Shown here one piece after another: positions 7,044 through 14,673 of a stretch of 40,295 nucleotides of DNA. The stretch lies in NCBI RefSeq assembly GCF_030658505.1, contig NZ_JAUTXR010000135.1, forward strand, positions 1 through 40,295, in the 5' to 3' direction. How positions within the stretch are numbered: the first letter of the stretch is position 1; every line of letters begins with the position of its first letter. Source of the DNA: Stenotrophomonas raiganjensis (SeqCode). GTDB taxonomy: Bacteria; Pseudomonadota; Gammaproteobacteria; Xanthomonadales; Xanthomonadaceae. The notes beneath the pieces are model-generated. The model worked only from the letters and a program-made list of their open reading frames with translations, ran no database searches and was not told the DNA's origin. The translations under genes were made by a program, and so were the position numbers.

Positions 7044-8282
7044 ATGTCGCTGTTCTCGCCCCTGGTACTACCCTCCGGTGCCGTCATCCGCAACCGCATC
7101 GCCAAGGCGGCGATGGAGGAAAACATGGCCGACGACGATCACGCGCCATCGGCCGCGCTGCTGGAGCTCTACCAGCGCTGGGCCGACGGCGGCGCCGGCG
7201 TGATCATCACCGGCAACGTGATGGTCGATGGCCGCGCCATGACCGGCCCGGGCGGCGTGGTACTGGAAGACGATCGCCACCTGAAGCGCTTCATCGCCTG
7301 GGCCGACACCGCGCGCTCGCGCGGGGTGCAGATGTGGATGCAGATCAACCATCCCGGGCGGCAGATGCCAGCCGCCCTTGGCCAACCGGCATTGGCGCCT
7401 TCGGCGGTCCCCTTGGACATGGGCGCACTGTCCAAACAGTTCGCGCCGCCGCGGGCGATGACCGAGGCGGATATCGAAGACGTGATCGCCCGCTTCATCC
7501 GCAGCGCCGAGCTGGCCGAACGTGCCGGTTTCAGTGGTGTGGAAATCCATGCCGCGCACGGCTACCTGCTCAGCCAGTTCCTGTCGCCACTGTCGAACCG
7601 CCGCGAGGATCGCTGGGGCGGCAGCCTGGACAACCGTGCACGCCTGCTGCTGGAGATCGTGCAGGGCGTGCGCGCGGCGGTGTCGCCCGCCTTCGCAGTG
7701 GCGGTGAAGCTCAACTCCGCCGATTTCCAGCGCGGCGGCTTCTCGCCCGAGGATGCGCGCGCCGTGGTGGAGATGCTGGCGCCACTCGGCGTGGATCTGG
7801 TCGAGCTGTCCGGTGGCAGCTATGAAGCACCGGCCATGACCGGTGCCGCGCGCGACGAGCGCAGCCTGGCCCGCGAGGCCTACTTCCTGGAGTTCGCGCG
7901 TGAGATCGCCACGGTGGCGACGATGCCGCTGATGGTCACCGGCGGCATCCGCCGCCGCGCGGTGGCCGAGCAGGTACTGGACAGCGGCGTTGCGATGGTC
8001 GGCATTGCCACCGCGCTGGCGATCGAGCCGGATCTGCCACACCACTGGCAGCAGGGCCGCGACCAGGTGCCCGCGTTGCGCAACATCAACTGGCGCAGCA
8101 AACCGCTGGCAGCCAGCGCACACATGGCGGCGGTGAAATACCAGTTGGCTCGGCTGAGCCGGCACCGCCCCACCGCGCCGGGTGTCTCACCGGTATGGGC
8201 GCTGTTGTTGGCACAGGCCGCCGGCAAATGCCGGACCCGCCGCTACCGGCGCTGGATCGGTGCACGCGCGGGCGGCTACTGA
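7044..8282 (+). CDS. NADH:flavin oxidoreductase (Old Yellow Enzyme family)
   Basis: A 412-residue TIM-barrel FMN enzyme. Visible are the N-terminal LFSPLVLPSGAVIRNRIAKAAM, the QINHPGRQ segment, the EIHAAHGYLLSQFLSP motif with the substrate-binding His pair, NRREDRWGGSLDNRARLLLEI, and the phosphate-binding VTGGIRRR near residue 300. This order is typical of NADH:flavin oxidoreductase/NADH oxidase proteins that reduce activated C=C bonds. It lies directly behind the MerR-type promoter at 6983, so it is the probable target of the divergent MerR regulator. The C-terminal 50 residues are basic. Physiological substrate unknown. Confidence 0.93.
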   Translation: MSLFSPLVLPSGAVIRNRIAKAAMEENMADDDHAPSAALLELYQRWADGGAGVIITGNVMVDGRAMTGPGGVVLEDDRHLKRFIAWADTARSRGVQMWMQINHPGRQMPAALGQPALAPSAVPLDMGALSKQFAPPRAMTEADIEDVIARFIRSAELAERAGFSGVEIHAAHGYLLSQFLSPLSNRREDRWGGSLDNRARLLLEIVQGVRAAVSPAFAVAVKLNSADFQRGGFSPEDARAVVEMLAPLGVDLVELSGGSYEAPAMTGAARDERSLAREAYFLEFAREIATVATMPLMVTGGIRRRAVAEQVLDSGVAMVGIATALAIEPDLPHHWQQGRDQVPALRNINWRSKPLAASAHMAAVKYQLARLSRHRPTAPGVSPVWALLLAQAAGKCRTRRYRRWIGARAGGY

Positions 8283-8374
8283 GCGGGCAGGCTTCTCATC
8301 GTCGAAGCGATGCTCCACCATCTGCACGATCGGCGGCAATCCGTCGCCGGTCGCAGCACGCAGAAGGAACCACC

Positions 8375-8851
8375 GTGGCAGCAGGACCAACCAGGAACCG
8401 CGAAAAGCTGCTCGATGACCTGCTCTCGCTGGGCCGCAACTGGGCGCTGGCGATCGCCATCGCCGGTGCCGGGGCAGCGGTCCATTACAGCGAGTCGGTG
8501 TACGAAGCAGGAATCTGGCGCGGCCTGCTGCCCACGATCTGCTTCCTGGTCGCCATCATCTGGATCGTGCTCAGCATCATCCGCTTCGACCTGACCCTCC
8601 AGCAGCATTTCGAGCGCAAGCGCACGCGCTGGCTCAGCCGCCTGCTCTATGTCGTGCTGCTCGGTACCGGCATCACCGCCGTGTTCTTCGTGACCGAACT
8701 GGCGGAGAACAACCACATCGCGCGGATGTGCGATTCGGTGGCCAACGAGCCCGCCAGCCGCATCCACAGGTCTGCCGAGTGCCAGCGCCTGTACCAGCAC
8801 AGGGCGGCGTACCGGCAACGATTGGAGTCGGCCGAGGGCGAGTTCGACTGA
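8375..8851 (+). CDS. Membrane protein of unknown function
   Basis: A 158-residue protein using a GTG start, chosen because AGAAGGAA lies just upstream and no ATG precedes the first membrane helix. It has three likely transmembrane segments: NWALAIAIAGAGAAVHY (about 18-34), LLPTICFLVAIIWIVLSII (about 49-67) and LLYVVLLGTGITAVFFV (about 90-106). A C-terminal soluble region follows with two cysteines (MCDSVAN and SAECQRLY) that could form a disulfide. No family was recognised. It follows the flavin oxidoreductase by 92 bp on the same strand. Confidence 0.75.
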   Translation: MAAGPTRNREKLLDDLLSLGRNWALAIAIAGAGAAVHYSESVYEAGIWRGLLPTICFLVAIIWIVLSIIRFDLTLQQHFERKRTRWLSRLLYVVLLGTGITAVFFVTELAENNHIARMCDSVANEPASRIHRSAECQRLYQHRAAYRQRLESAEGEFD

Positions 8852-8916
8852 GGCGCACGGCGCGCGAAGAACACACGGCGTGGATATGCGTTCGGGCACA
8901 GTGCCGCCATCACCCC

Positions 8917-9210
8917 ATGCCCCTTGCTGCCACGCCCACCATGCTCCACCCCTCTGCCCCGGCCCGTCACGATGCCATCGCCCTGCAGGCCGGCGTCGTC
9001 GGCAGCGTATTGGGCGTGGCACTGTTCAAGGCCATCGCGCTGTCGGTGCTGGCGACGGGTTCACTGATGGTGCTCGGATTGTGGATGCTGGCCTGCGCCC
9101 TGCTGGGCGCATGGGCCCTGGCCGCCTATCTCGCCTGCCTCGCGCTGAGCCGCCGCGTATTCGTGCTGATGCTGGCACTGTGCGCGGTGCTGGTGGTCTG
9201 CATCGCCTGA
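8917..9210 (+). CDS. Small hydrophobic membrane protein
   Basis: A 97-residue protein made largely of hydrophobic segments: LQAGVVGSVLGVALFKAIAL, TGSLMVLGLWMLACALLGAW and a C-terminal VFVLMLALCAVLVVCIA, so two to four membrane spans. The start is uncertain: ATG at 8917 and ATG at 8941 are both in frame and neither has a clear ribosome-binding site. No family was recognised. Third positions are strongly G/C, supporting that it is coding. Confidence 0.6.
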   Translation: MPLAATPTMLHPSAPARHDAIALQAGVVGSVLGVALFKAIALSVLATGSLMVLGLWMLACALLGAWALAAYLACLALSRRVFVLMLALCAVLVVCIA

Positions 9211-9236
9211 CCAGCCAGTGCCCGACTATCGCGAAA

Positions 9237-9253
9237 TTGTTACAAAATAACAA
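9237..9253. promoter_or_regulatory. AT-rich palindrome upstream of a lipoprotein gene
   Basis: TTGTTA (9237-9242) and TAACAA (9248-9253) are perfect 6-bp inverted arms around CAAAA. This AT-rich 17-bp element stands out in a GC-rich genome and lies about 80 bp before the lipoprotein start at 9334. It has the size of a dimeric regulator site. No specific regulator was identified. Confidence 0.4.
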
Positions 9254-9333
9254 GTGCATTCGGTCGCATTGTGCGTGCCCGGTGTCACGCATTTGAATGT
9301 CATGGCCACTCCGGCACCACCCCGAGACCGCCC

Positions 9334-9579
9334 ATGAACCTGCAGCCCCTGCTCCGCACCTCATTCGCTGCCTTCGCCCTTGCATCGCTCAATGCGTGCG
9401 CCACCTACGACGACAACAACATGCACCAAGCCTGCCAGGAATCGCCGCACCTGAAGGATCTGCCGCGCGACGTGGCCGCCCGCGAGAGCCGTTGCAACAA
9501 GGGCATGGAGGTGTGGTCGAGCGAGCGCAAGGGCAGTGACCGGCCGATCGACCTGAGCGGCAAGAAGAAGGATCTGTAA
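9334..9579 (+). CDS. Small lipoprotein, unknown function
   Basis: An 81-residue protein with a lipoprotein signal peptide: MNLQPLLRTSFAAFALASLNAC, with lipobox LNAC and lipidated Cys at position 22. Ala after the Cys (CATY) fits export to the outer membrane under the Lol +2 rule. The mature part is about 60 residues, hydrophilic, with two more cysteines (QACQES and SRCNKG) that could form a disulfide in the periplasm. The start at 9334 is set by the signal peptide; longer in-frame extensions spoil it. No family was recognised. Confidence 0.8.
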   Translation: MNLQPLLRTSFAAFALASLNACATYDDNNMHQACQESPHLKDLPRDVAARESRCNKGMEVWSSERKGSDRPIDLSGKKKDL

Positions 9580-9587
9580 TCGTGGCC

Positions 9588-9610
9588 GGCGCAGCCTGCA
9601 CGGCTGCGCC
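9588..9610. terminator. Hairpin between convergent genes
   Basis: GGCGCAGCC (9588-9596) and GGCTGCGCC (9602-9610) make a perfect 9-bp stem with a 5-nt loop. It sits between the lipoprotein gene and the convergent FAD monooxygenase gene. No strong T-run follows, so it may serve as a weak or bidirectional transcript end. Confidence 0.5.
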
Positions 9611-9623
9611 TTCACCGTGAGGG

Positions 9624-11147
9624 TCAGGCGGCCATCCCGAACCAGCGCTGCAACGCCTGGGGCAACCCTGCTTGATCACCGCCCGCGTCGCAGGCCCAGG
9701 CGACGATGCCATCGGGGCGGACCAGAACCGCGCCCAGCCCCGGCACGCCCTCCTGCTCCGATGTGATGCAGGGAGGGCATTGCGGCCAGCATTCAACGGC
9801 CTGCAGCAACGGAGCCCCTGCCTCGAACACCAGCAGCGCGCCCTGTCCCGCCCTCAGCACCTCCCCTAGGCGGCGGCCATCGGCCAGCAGGACGTCCGGC
9901 ACACTGCGACCGACCAACGGTTGGCCATCGCCCAGATCGAGCTGCTGGGCAACGCCCCAGACCCGTTCGGCCAGATAAGTCGCACCATCGCGGGTGTCGG
10001 CCAGATCGGCCATCACCGTCGCCAGCGCGCGCGCGCCAGGCCCCGGACGCATCAGCGCAACCTGCGCGCGTGACCAGTCCAGCACCCTGGCGCCGATCGG
10101 ATGGCGTTCGGCCTGATAGCTGTCCAGCAGTGCCTCATCAGCATCACCCCGCACCACGGCGGCCAGCTTCCAGCCGAGGTTCATTGCGTCACCGATACCG
10201 AGGTTCAACCCCTGCCCGCCCAAGGGCGAGTGCATGTGCGCGGCGTCACCGGCCAACAGCACGCGGCCGTTGCGATAGGCCGTGGCCTGGCGCGCGGCAT
10301 CGGTCCAGGTGGTAGCCAGATGCAGCGCGGTGATCGTTGCATCGCGGCCGGAGACCCGACGCAGCAACGCCTGCGCGGCATCCTGGTCGAGCACGGTTCG
10401 ATGGCCGGCACCACCGTCGAAATCGGCCAGCGCCAGCACATCCGGTGGATTGAAATTGCACATGCCGTGCGCGGTGTACTGGCGCCCCGGCGTGAGCACC
10501 GACGGATCTGCCAGCTCGACCCGCAGCGAATGGCCGGTGAACTCCGGCTCGGTGTCAGCGAAGCTGAAGCCCGACTGCTTGCGCACGGTGCTGCGGGCAC
10601 CATCGCAACCGACCAGCCAGCGACCGCATACCCTGCCGCGTCCGGTCTGCACCGCAACCTGCGCCTCCTCCGCTGTCACCGCCTGCACTGCGCAACCGCG
10701 GTCGATGCGTACGCCCAACCCGCTTGCCCGCTCAGCCAACACCGCCTCCAGCGCCTGCAGCTCAATCGCCATCTGCATCCCCACCGGCGTTGGCAGTCGC
10801 CAGCGCCAACGCTCGATGTCCACGTTGTCCAGCGCGAACGGGATGCCAGCGAAATGGCCACCCAGCGGCCGCGGCTGCGCCAGCCAGTGAGCCGTGCCGG
10901 GCGGCGGTGCGCCCTTGTCCGGTTTCAGCACCTGGCTGGCGGCGACCGCGTCCAGCAGACCGCGCCGGTCCAGCGCTTCCAGCGTGGGCGCGTTCAAACC
11001 GCGCAGTCCAAAGGGCAGCCGCTTCAGCGGTGATTCGGGCACCGCGGCCTGCTCCAGCACCGCGACCGAACACCCGGCCAGGGCCAGTTCGCAGGACAGG
11101 AACAGACCGACCGGGCCAGCGCCGGCAATCACGACGTCGTACACCAT
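9624..11147 (-). CDS. FAD-dependent aromatic-ring monooxygenase
   Basis: A 507-residue class A flavoprotein monooxygenase (PheA/TfdB/MhpA-like family), which hydroxylates aromatic or polyketide-like substrates using NAD(P)H and O2. Three diagnostic motifs are present: N-terminal GxGxxG in VVIAGAGPVGLFLS, the DG motif VGCDGARSTVRK, and the GD motif LLAGDAAHMHSPLGGQGLN. The C-terminal 100 residues form the thioredoxin-like domain common in this family. The start at 11147 (MVYDVVIAG) has AAGGAA eight bases upstream. It diverges from a TetR regulator 82 bp away, its probable repressor. The substrate is not predictable; detoxification or antibiotic inactivation is possible. Confidence 0.93.
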   Translation of the reverse strand: MVYDVVIAGAGPVGLFLSCELALAGCSVAVLEQAAVPESPLKRLPFGLRGLNAPTLEALDRRGLLDAVAASQVLKPDKGAPPPGTAHWLAQPRPLGGHFAGIPFALDNVDIERWRWRLPTPVGMQMAIELQALEAVLAERASGLGVRIDRGCAVQAVTAEEAQVAVQTGRGRVCGRWLVGCDGARSTVRKQSGFSFADTEPEFTGHSLRVELADPSVLTPGRQYTAHGMCNFNPPDVLALADFDGGAGHRTVLDQDAAQALLRRVSGRDATITALHLATTWTDAARQATAYRNGRVLLAGDAAHMHSPLGGQGLNLGIGDAMNLGWKLAAVVRGDADEALLDSYQAERHPIGARVLDWSRAQVALMRPGPGARALATVMADLADTRDGATYLAERVWGVAQQLDLGDGQPLVGRSVPDVLLADGRRLGEVLRAGQGALLVFEAGAPLLQAVECWPQCPPCITSEQEGVPGLGAVLVRPDGIVAWACDAGGDQAGLPQALQRWFGMAA

Positions 11148-11194
11148 GGGAATTCCTTGTGAGCACCGGGCCGGCGCTCTGTTGATTCGAATGT

Positions 11195-11207
11195 TACACT
11201 CGGTGTA
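11195..11207. promoter_or_regulatory. Candidate TetR operator
   Basis: TACAC (11195-11199) and GTGTA (11203-11207) form a perfect inverted repeat around TCG, in the 82-bp divergent region between the monooxygenase and TetR genes. Flanking GAA/TTC bases extend the symmetry loosely. Position and size fit a TetR-family operator controlling both genes. Confidence 0.5.
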
Positions 11208-11229
11208 CGTTTCAACAAGTGAACCGCCC

Positions 11230-11874
11230 ATGACCCCGCCTCCGGGCCGCCGCGAACAGCGGAAGGCCGAGACCCGCCAATTGATTTCGGACGTCGCCAC
11301 CGAACTGATCATCCGGCACGGCTTCGAAGCCGTGTCCATGTCCGGGATTGCCGAGGCTGCGGGCGTCTCGCGCAAGACGGTGTTCAACTATTTCGCCAGC
11401 AAGGAAGACCTGGTGTTCGACCGCGACGAGGAAGCGCGGGCGCTGCTGCGCGAGGGCATGGCGGCGCGCAGCGGCCTCACTCCGCTGGCCGCCTTCCAGG
11501 GACTTGTCCGCGAACTGCTGGACCGTGGCCATCCCCTGCTGCGGATCAATGCCGGCGCGGCCGCCTTCTGGGCCACCGTGGCCGGCAGCCCGGTGCTGGT
11601 CGCGCATGCACGCCGGCTGCAGGCCCAGCTGACCGAGGACCTCGCCCAGTTGATGGCAGCCTCCGCAGGCCGGGACACCAATGACGCCGAAGCCCGACTG
11701 GGCGCCGCCATGCTGATGGCATCAATGGTGGCCGCCTATGAGAAGGGACTGGCCAGCCAGCTGCAGGGCGAGGATCCGCGCGAGGCCATGGTGCAGGTGA
11801 TCGTGCGTGGTGCCACCGGCGTGCTGGCGGCCCTCGCCGGCACCCCCTACACGGACCCGCACGCACGTCCATAG
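11230..11874 (+). CDS. TetR-family transcriptional regulator
   Basis: A 214-residue repressor. The N-terminal helix-turn-helix domain reads AETRQLISDVATELIIRHGF, then MSGIAEAAGVSRKTVFNYFASKEDLVF, the conserved TetR signature. The remaining 150 residues are the all-helical ligand/dimerisation domain. It is divergent from the FAD monooxygenase gene and shares a palindrome with it, the common arrangement where the enzyme's substrate induces its own removal. The downstream TonB receptor at 11933 has its own Fur-like site and need not be controlled by this protein. Confidence 0.93.
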   Translation: MTPPPGRREQRKAETRQLISDVATELIIRHGFEAVSMSGIAEAAGVSRKTVFNYFASKEDLVFDRDEEARALLREGMAARSGLTPLAAFQGLVRELLDRGHPLLRINAGAAAFWATVAGSPVLVAHARRLQAQLTEDLAQLMAASAGRDTNDAEARLGAAMLMASMVAAYEKGLASQLQGEDPREAMVQVIVRGATGVLAALAGTPYTDPHARP

Positions 11875-11902
11875 CGCATCCGGGGGATAGGTTACGAAGT
11901 GT

Positions 11903-11929
11903 TGCAAATGCTAATCTTTCTCATTTGCA
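11903..11929. promoter_or_regulatory. Fur-box-like palindrome
   Basis: TGCAAATG (11903-11910) and CATTTGCA (11922-11929) are perfect 8-bp arms around CTAATCTTTCT. The core AAATGCTAATCTTTCTCATT resembles the Fur consensus of repeated GATAAT hexamers. It ends three bases before the first in-frame ATG of the siderophore receptor. Iron repression of that receptor by Fur is inferred from the match and the gene it precedes. Confidence 0.75.
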
Positions 11930-11932
11930 GCC

Positions 11933-14089
11933 ATGCCAACTCCCACCATGCCCCGTCCGACAGCCTTGCAGCGCGCCCTGTGCCTTGTGTTGACCCTGCC
12001 CCTGGCCCCGCTCGCGCAGGCCGCCGAGCCCCAGACTGCCGCTCCCAGGGACCTGGACAAAGTGGAGGTCCGCGGCCGCGCCCAGACGCTGTACCGGGTG
12101 GACGATGCGGCGGTCGGCACCCGCACCGATACACCACTCGAGCAGGTTCCACAGTCGATCCAGGTGATCCCGCGCGAGCTGATCGACGACCAGGCCGCGC
12201 GCCAGGTGACCGACCTGTACCGCAGCATCAGCGGCATCAGCTTCTTCAGCTATGCCGGGGTGACCCTGCGCGGATTCCGCCAGGAGAACGTGCTCTATGA
12301 CGGCCTGCGCGGTGACCCGTATGCCGGCTTTTCGGTGCCGCAGCTGTTCAACATCGAGCGCGTGGAAGTACTGAAGGGTCCGGCCGGTGCCTTGTATGGC
12401 GGCGGCGATGCCGGGGGTGTCATCAACTATGTGACCCGCAAGCCCAGGGCCACCGCCGAACGGCGCATTGAAGTGCAGCTGGGCAACAAGGACTTCCGTG
12501 CCGGCTCGATCGAAGGAACCGGCCCGCTGAACACCGCCGGCACCGTTCGCTACCGTGCCGGCCTGTATGCCGACGGCGAACAGGGGCTGCGCTGGAATGA
12601 CGACAGCGAGAGCGTGATCGGCGATGCCTCTCTGGCCTTCGACATCGGCCGGACCGGCGAGCTGGTGCTGCAGTTCACCAACATCACCCAGGACCTGGGC
12701 GGCAACCGCCTGCGCGGCGTGCCGGTGAACGATGCAGGCACCTTCTTCACCGATCGCCGCTGGAACCACAACGAGGCCAGCGACTTTCTCGACATGCGGG
12801 CCAAGGTGGCGCTGGCACAGTATCGCTTCGCGCCACGCGACACTCTGGACGTGGATTTCGCCGCCCGCTGGTTCAGCAACAACGAACACCAGATGTACCA
12901 CGAGCCGATGGGACTGATCGATCGTGACCGCGATGGTGTGGCCGAGTGGATGACGCGCCAGCTGCGCAACCAGATCCGCGACAACGAGGCGTTCACCGCC
13001 AACGCCAATGCGGTCTGGAGGATCAACACCGGCGCGGTCGAGCACAAGGTGCTGTTTGGCGCCGATGTGTACCAACTGGATGCAGATTTCACTGCGCAGA
13101 CCGCCAACAGCGCCGACCTTGCGCGCGGCGCCGGGCCGGTACGCGGCATCGATCTGTTCCACCCGATCTATGGGGCCAGCACCCGGCATGACTACAACCT
13201 GGGCGCCCTGCCCTGGCGCAGCACCTCCACCCGCAGCACGCGCCACGGTGCCTACCTGCAGGACGAACTGGCGCTGACCGCACGCTGGCATGTGCTGGCC
13301 GGGTTGCGCTGGGATGGCTTCAAGGACGACGACCGCATTGGCCGCAGCAGTGTCGATGGCAGCGACCTCAGCTGGCGCCTGGGCAGCACGTTCACCGTCC
13401 GCGACGGCTTGAACATCTACGCCAACGTGGCCAGCGGTTTCGTGCCGCAAAGCGCGGCCAACCAGAATCCCGCTGCCGGCGGCCCGTTCGATGCCGAGCG
13501 CAGCAAGCAGTGGGAGGTCGGGATGAAATCCCTGTTGGCCGATCGCGTGACCTTGAACATGGCGGCGTACTGCATCGACCGCAGCAACATCGTGCAGGCC
13601 ACCGGTGAAGTAATGGGCGGGGTGAACCAGCTGGCCGCGCTTGGGCTGGTGCGCAGCACCGGCATGGAACTGGACCTGCTGGCCGACGTCACCGAGCGCT
13701 GGGTGGTGAACCTGACCTACGCCTACAACGACGCACGGGTGAAGGACGCCGGCCCGAACGGCATCACCAATGCCTCCGGTGGCCGCTTCGCCAATGCACC
13801 GCACAACAAGCTGGGGTTGTGGACCCGCTACGACCTGCCGGCGATCAACTCCGCCATCGGCTTTGGTGCCGATCATGTGGACGAGCGCGTGAGCCTGGAT
13901 GGACAGACGGTGAAGGCCCATACCGTGTTCGACATGAGCTGGAAGACCACGTGGAAGCAATGGCAGTTCCAGGCCAACGTCAAGAACCTGTTCGACAAGG
14001 TGTATGCCGCCAGCGGCTTCATCGAGCGTAACGGGCACTTCCCGGGCGAGCCGCGGCGGGTGTATGTGCAGGCGGCATACAGCTTCTGA
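11933..14089 (+). CDS. TonB-dependent siderophore receptor
   Basis: A 718-residue outer-membrane receptor that imports ferric siderophore using TonB-ExbBD energy. A signal peptide runs to about residue 30 (LVLTLPLAPLAQA). A TonB-box-like DKVEVRG follows, then the plug domain with TPLEQVPQSIQVIPRELIDDQ, VTLRGFRQENVLYDGLRG and VEVLKGPAGALYGGGDAGGVINYV, all hallmarks of FhuA/FpvA-type siderophore receptors. The rest is a 22-strand barrel ending in the aromatic C-terminus AAYSF. The start is uncertain between ATG 11933 and ATG 11948; neither has a ribosome-binding site and the first abuts the Fur-like box. The siderophore is not predictable. Confidence 0.95.
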   Translation: MPTPTMPRPTALQRALCLVLTLPLAPLAQAAEPQTAAPRDLDKVEVRGRAQTLYRVDDAAVGTRTDTPLEQVPQSIQVIPRELIDDQAARQVTDLYRSISGISFFSYAGVTLRGFRQENVLYDGLRGDPYAGFSVPQLFNIERVEVLKGPAGALYGGGDAGGVINYVTRKPRATAERRIEVQLGNKDFRAGSIEGTGPLNTAGTVRYRAGLYADGEQGLRWNDDSESVIGDASLAFDIGRTGELVLQFTNITQDLGGNRLRGVPVNDAGTFFTDRRWNHNEASDFLDMRAKVALAQYRFAPRDTLDVDFAARWFSNNEHQMYHEPMGLIDRDRDGVAEWMTRQLRNQIRDNEAFTANANAVWRINTGAVEHKVLFGADVYQLDADFTAQTANSADLARGAGPVRGIDLFHPIYGASTRHDYNLGALPWRSTSTRSTRHGAYLQDELALTARWHVLAGLRWDGFKDDDRIGRSSVDGSDLSWRLGSTFTVRDGLNIYANVASGFVPQSAANQNPAAGGPFDAERSKQWEVGMKSLLADRVTLNMAAYCIDRSNIVQATGEVMGGVNQLAALGLVRSTGMELDLLADVTERWVVNLTYAYNDARVKDAGPNGITNASGGRFANAPHNKLGLWTRYDLPAINSAIGFGADHVDERVSLDGQTVKAHTVFDMSWKTTWKQWQFQANVKNLFDKVYAASGFIERNGHFPGEPRRVYVQAAYSF

Positions 14090-14281
14090 CGCAGGGCTGC
14101 GAACCATGATGACAGGGGGAGGTGGCTGCCTACCTCCACCGCACTTTCGTATCGCGAGCGTGACAGTGACGGAGATCGCCAAGGAACGATAGCCTGTGAC
14201 GGAGCGCATCTTGCAGCACCGAGGGTCTCGTACGCTTGAGTGATTCAGCCACTACTGCTGACGCAGCAGGTTCCGGATCGC

Positions 14282-14491
14282 CTAACGGATCCGGCCCGGC
14301 GCCCGTGCCAGACGCATGATCCCGTCCGGTGGAATGACGGTGCCATCGTCCATCACGATAAGCATGTCAGAGACTTCGCCCTCGTGCCCCTGCTTCGCAG
14401 TGGTCACCAGGATGTTCAATGGATCCGTCCGGATATCGTAGCCGCCACCGATGTGCTTCAAGGTTCCGATCTGGTTCCAATCAATTTCCAT
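14282..14491 (-). CDS. Small hypothetical protein
   Basis: A 69-residue reading frame beginning MEIDWNQIGTLKHIGGGYDI and containing ILVTTAKQGHEGEVSDMLIVMDDGTVIPP. The middle looks like a compact alpha/beta domain, and its composition is protein-like rather than the Arg/Ala/Pro-rich pattern of non-coding frames here. No family was recognised. It lies between the siderophore receptor and the helicase in a region with fewer G/C third positions than the flanks. Expression is uncertain. Confidence 0.5.
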   Translation of the reverse strand: MEIDWNQIGTLKHIGGGYDIRTDPLNILVTTAKQGHEGEVSDMLIVMDDGTVIPPDGIMRLARAPGRIR

Positions 14492-14673
14492 GGCCAGCTC
14501 TTGGATTCGGGCATTTCATGATGCCATGCGCCGGGTGGTTGGGCGAGCTGAGATAGGCGGCATCTGGATGCGCCCTGCCCTCTAGTGAAAGAGCCCATGC
14601 AACGTCAAGGCCCCTTATCATGCGGGCTTAGGGGCTCTACATGCCCGGTTGACGCTTGCAAGGCAGTACCTGG

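Noticed and set aside
11921..14209. 762-codon open frame on the minus strand opposite the siderophore receptor
   Set aside because: It is the antisense shadow of a GC-rich coding region; the plus strand has clear receptor motifs and a signal peptide.
14590..14638. AGAGCCC/GGGCTCT inverted repeat upstream of the helicase
   Set aside because: Only 7 bp with a 35-nt gap; may be chance in GC-rich DNA.
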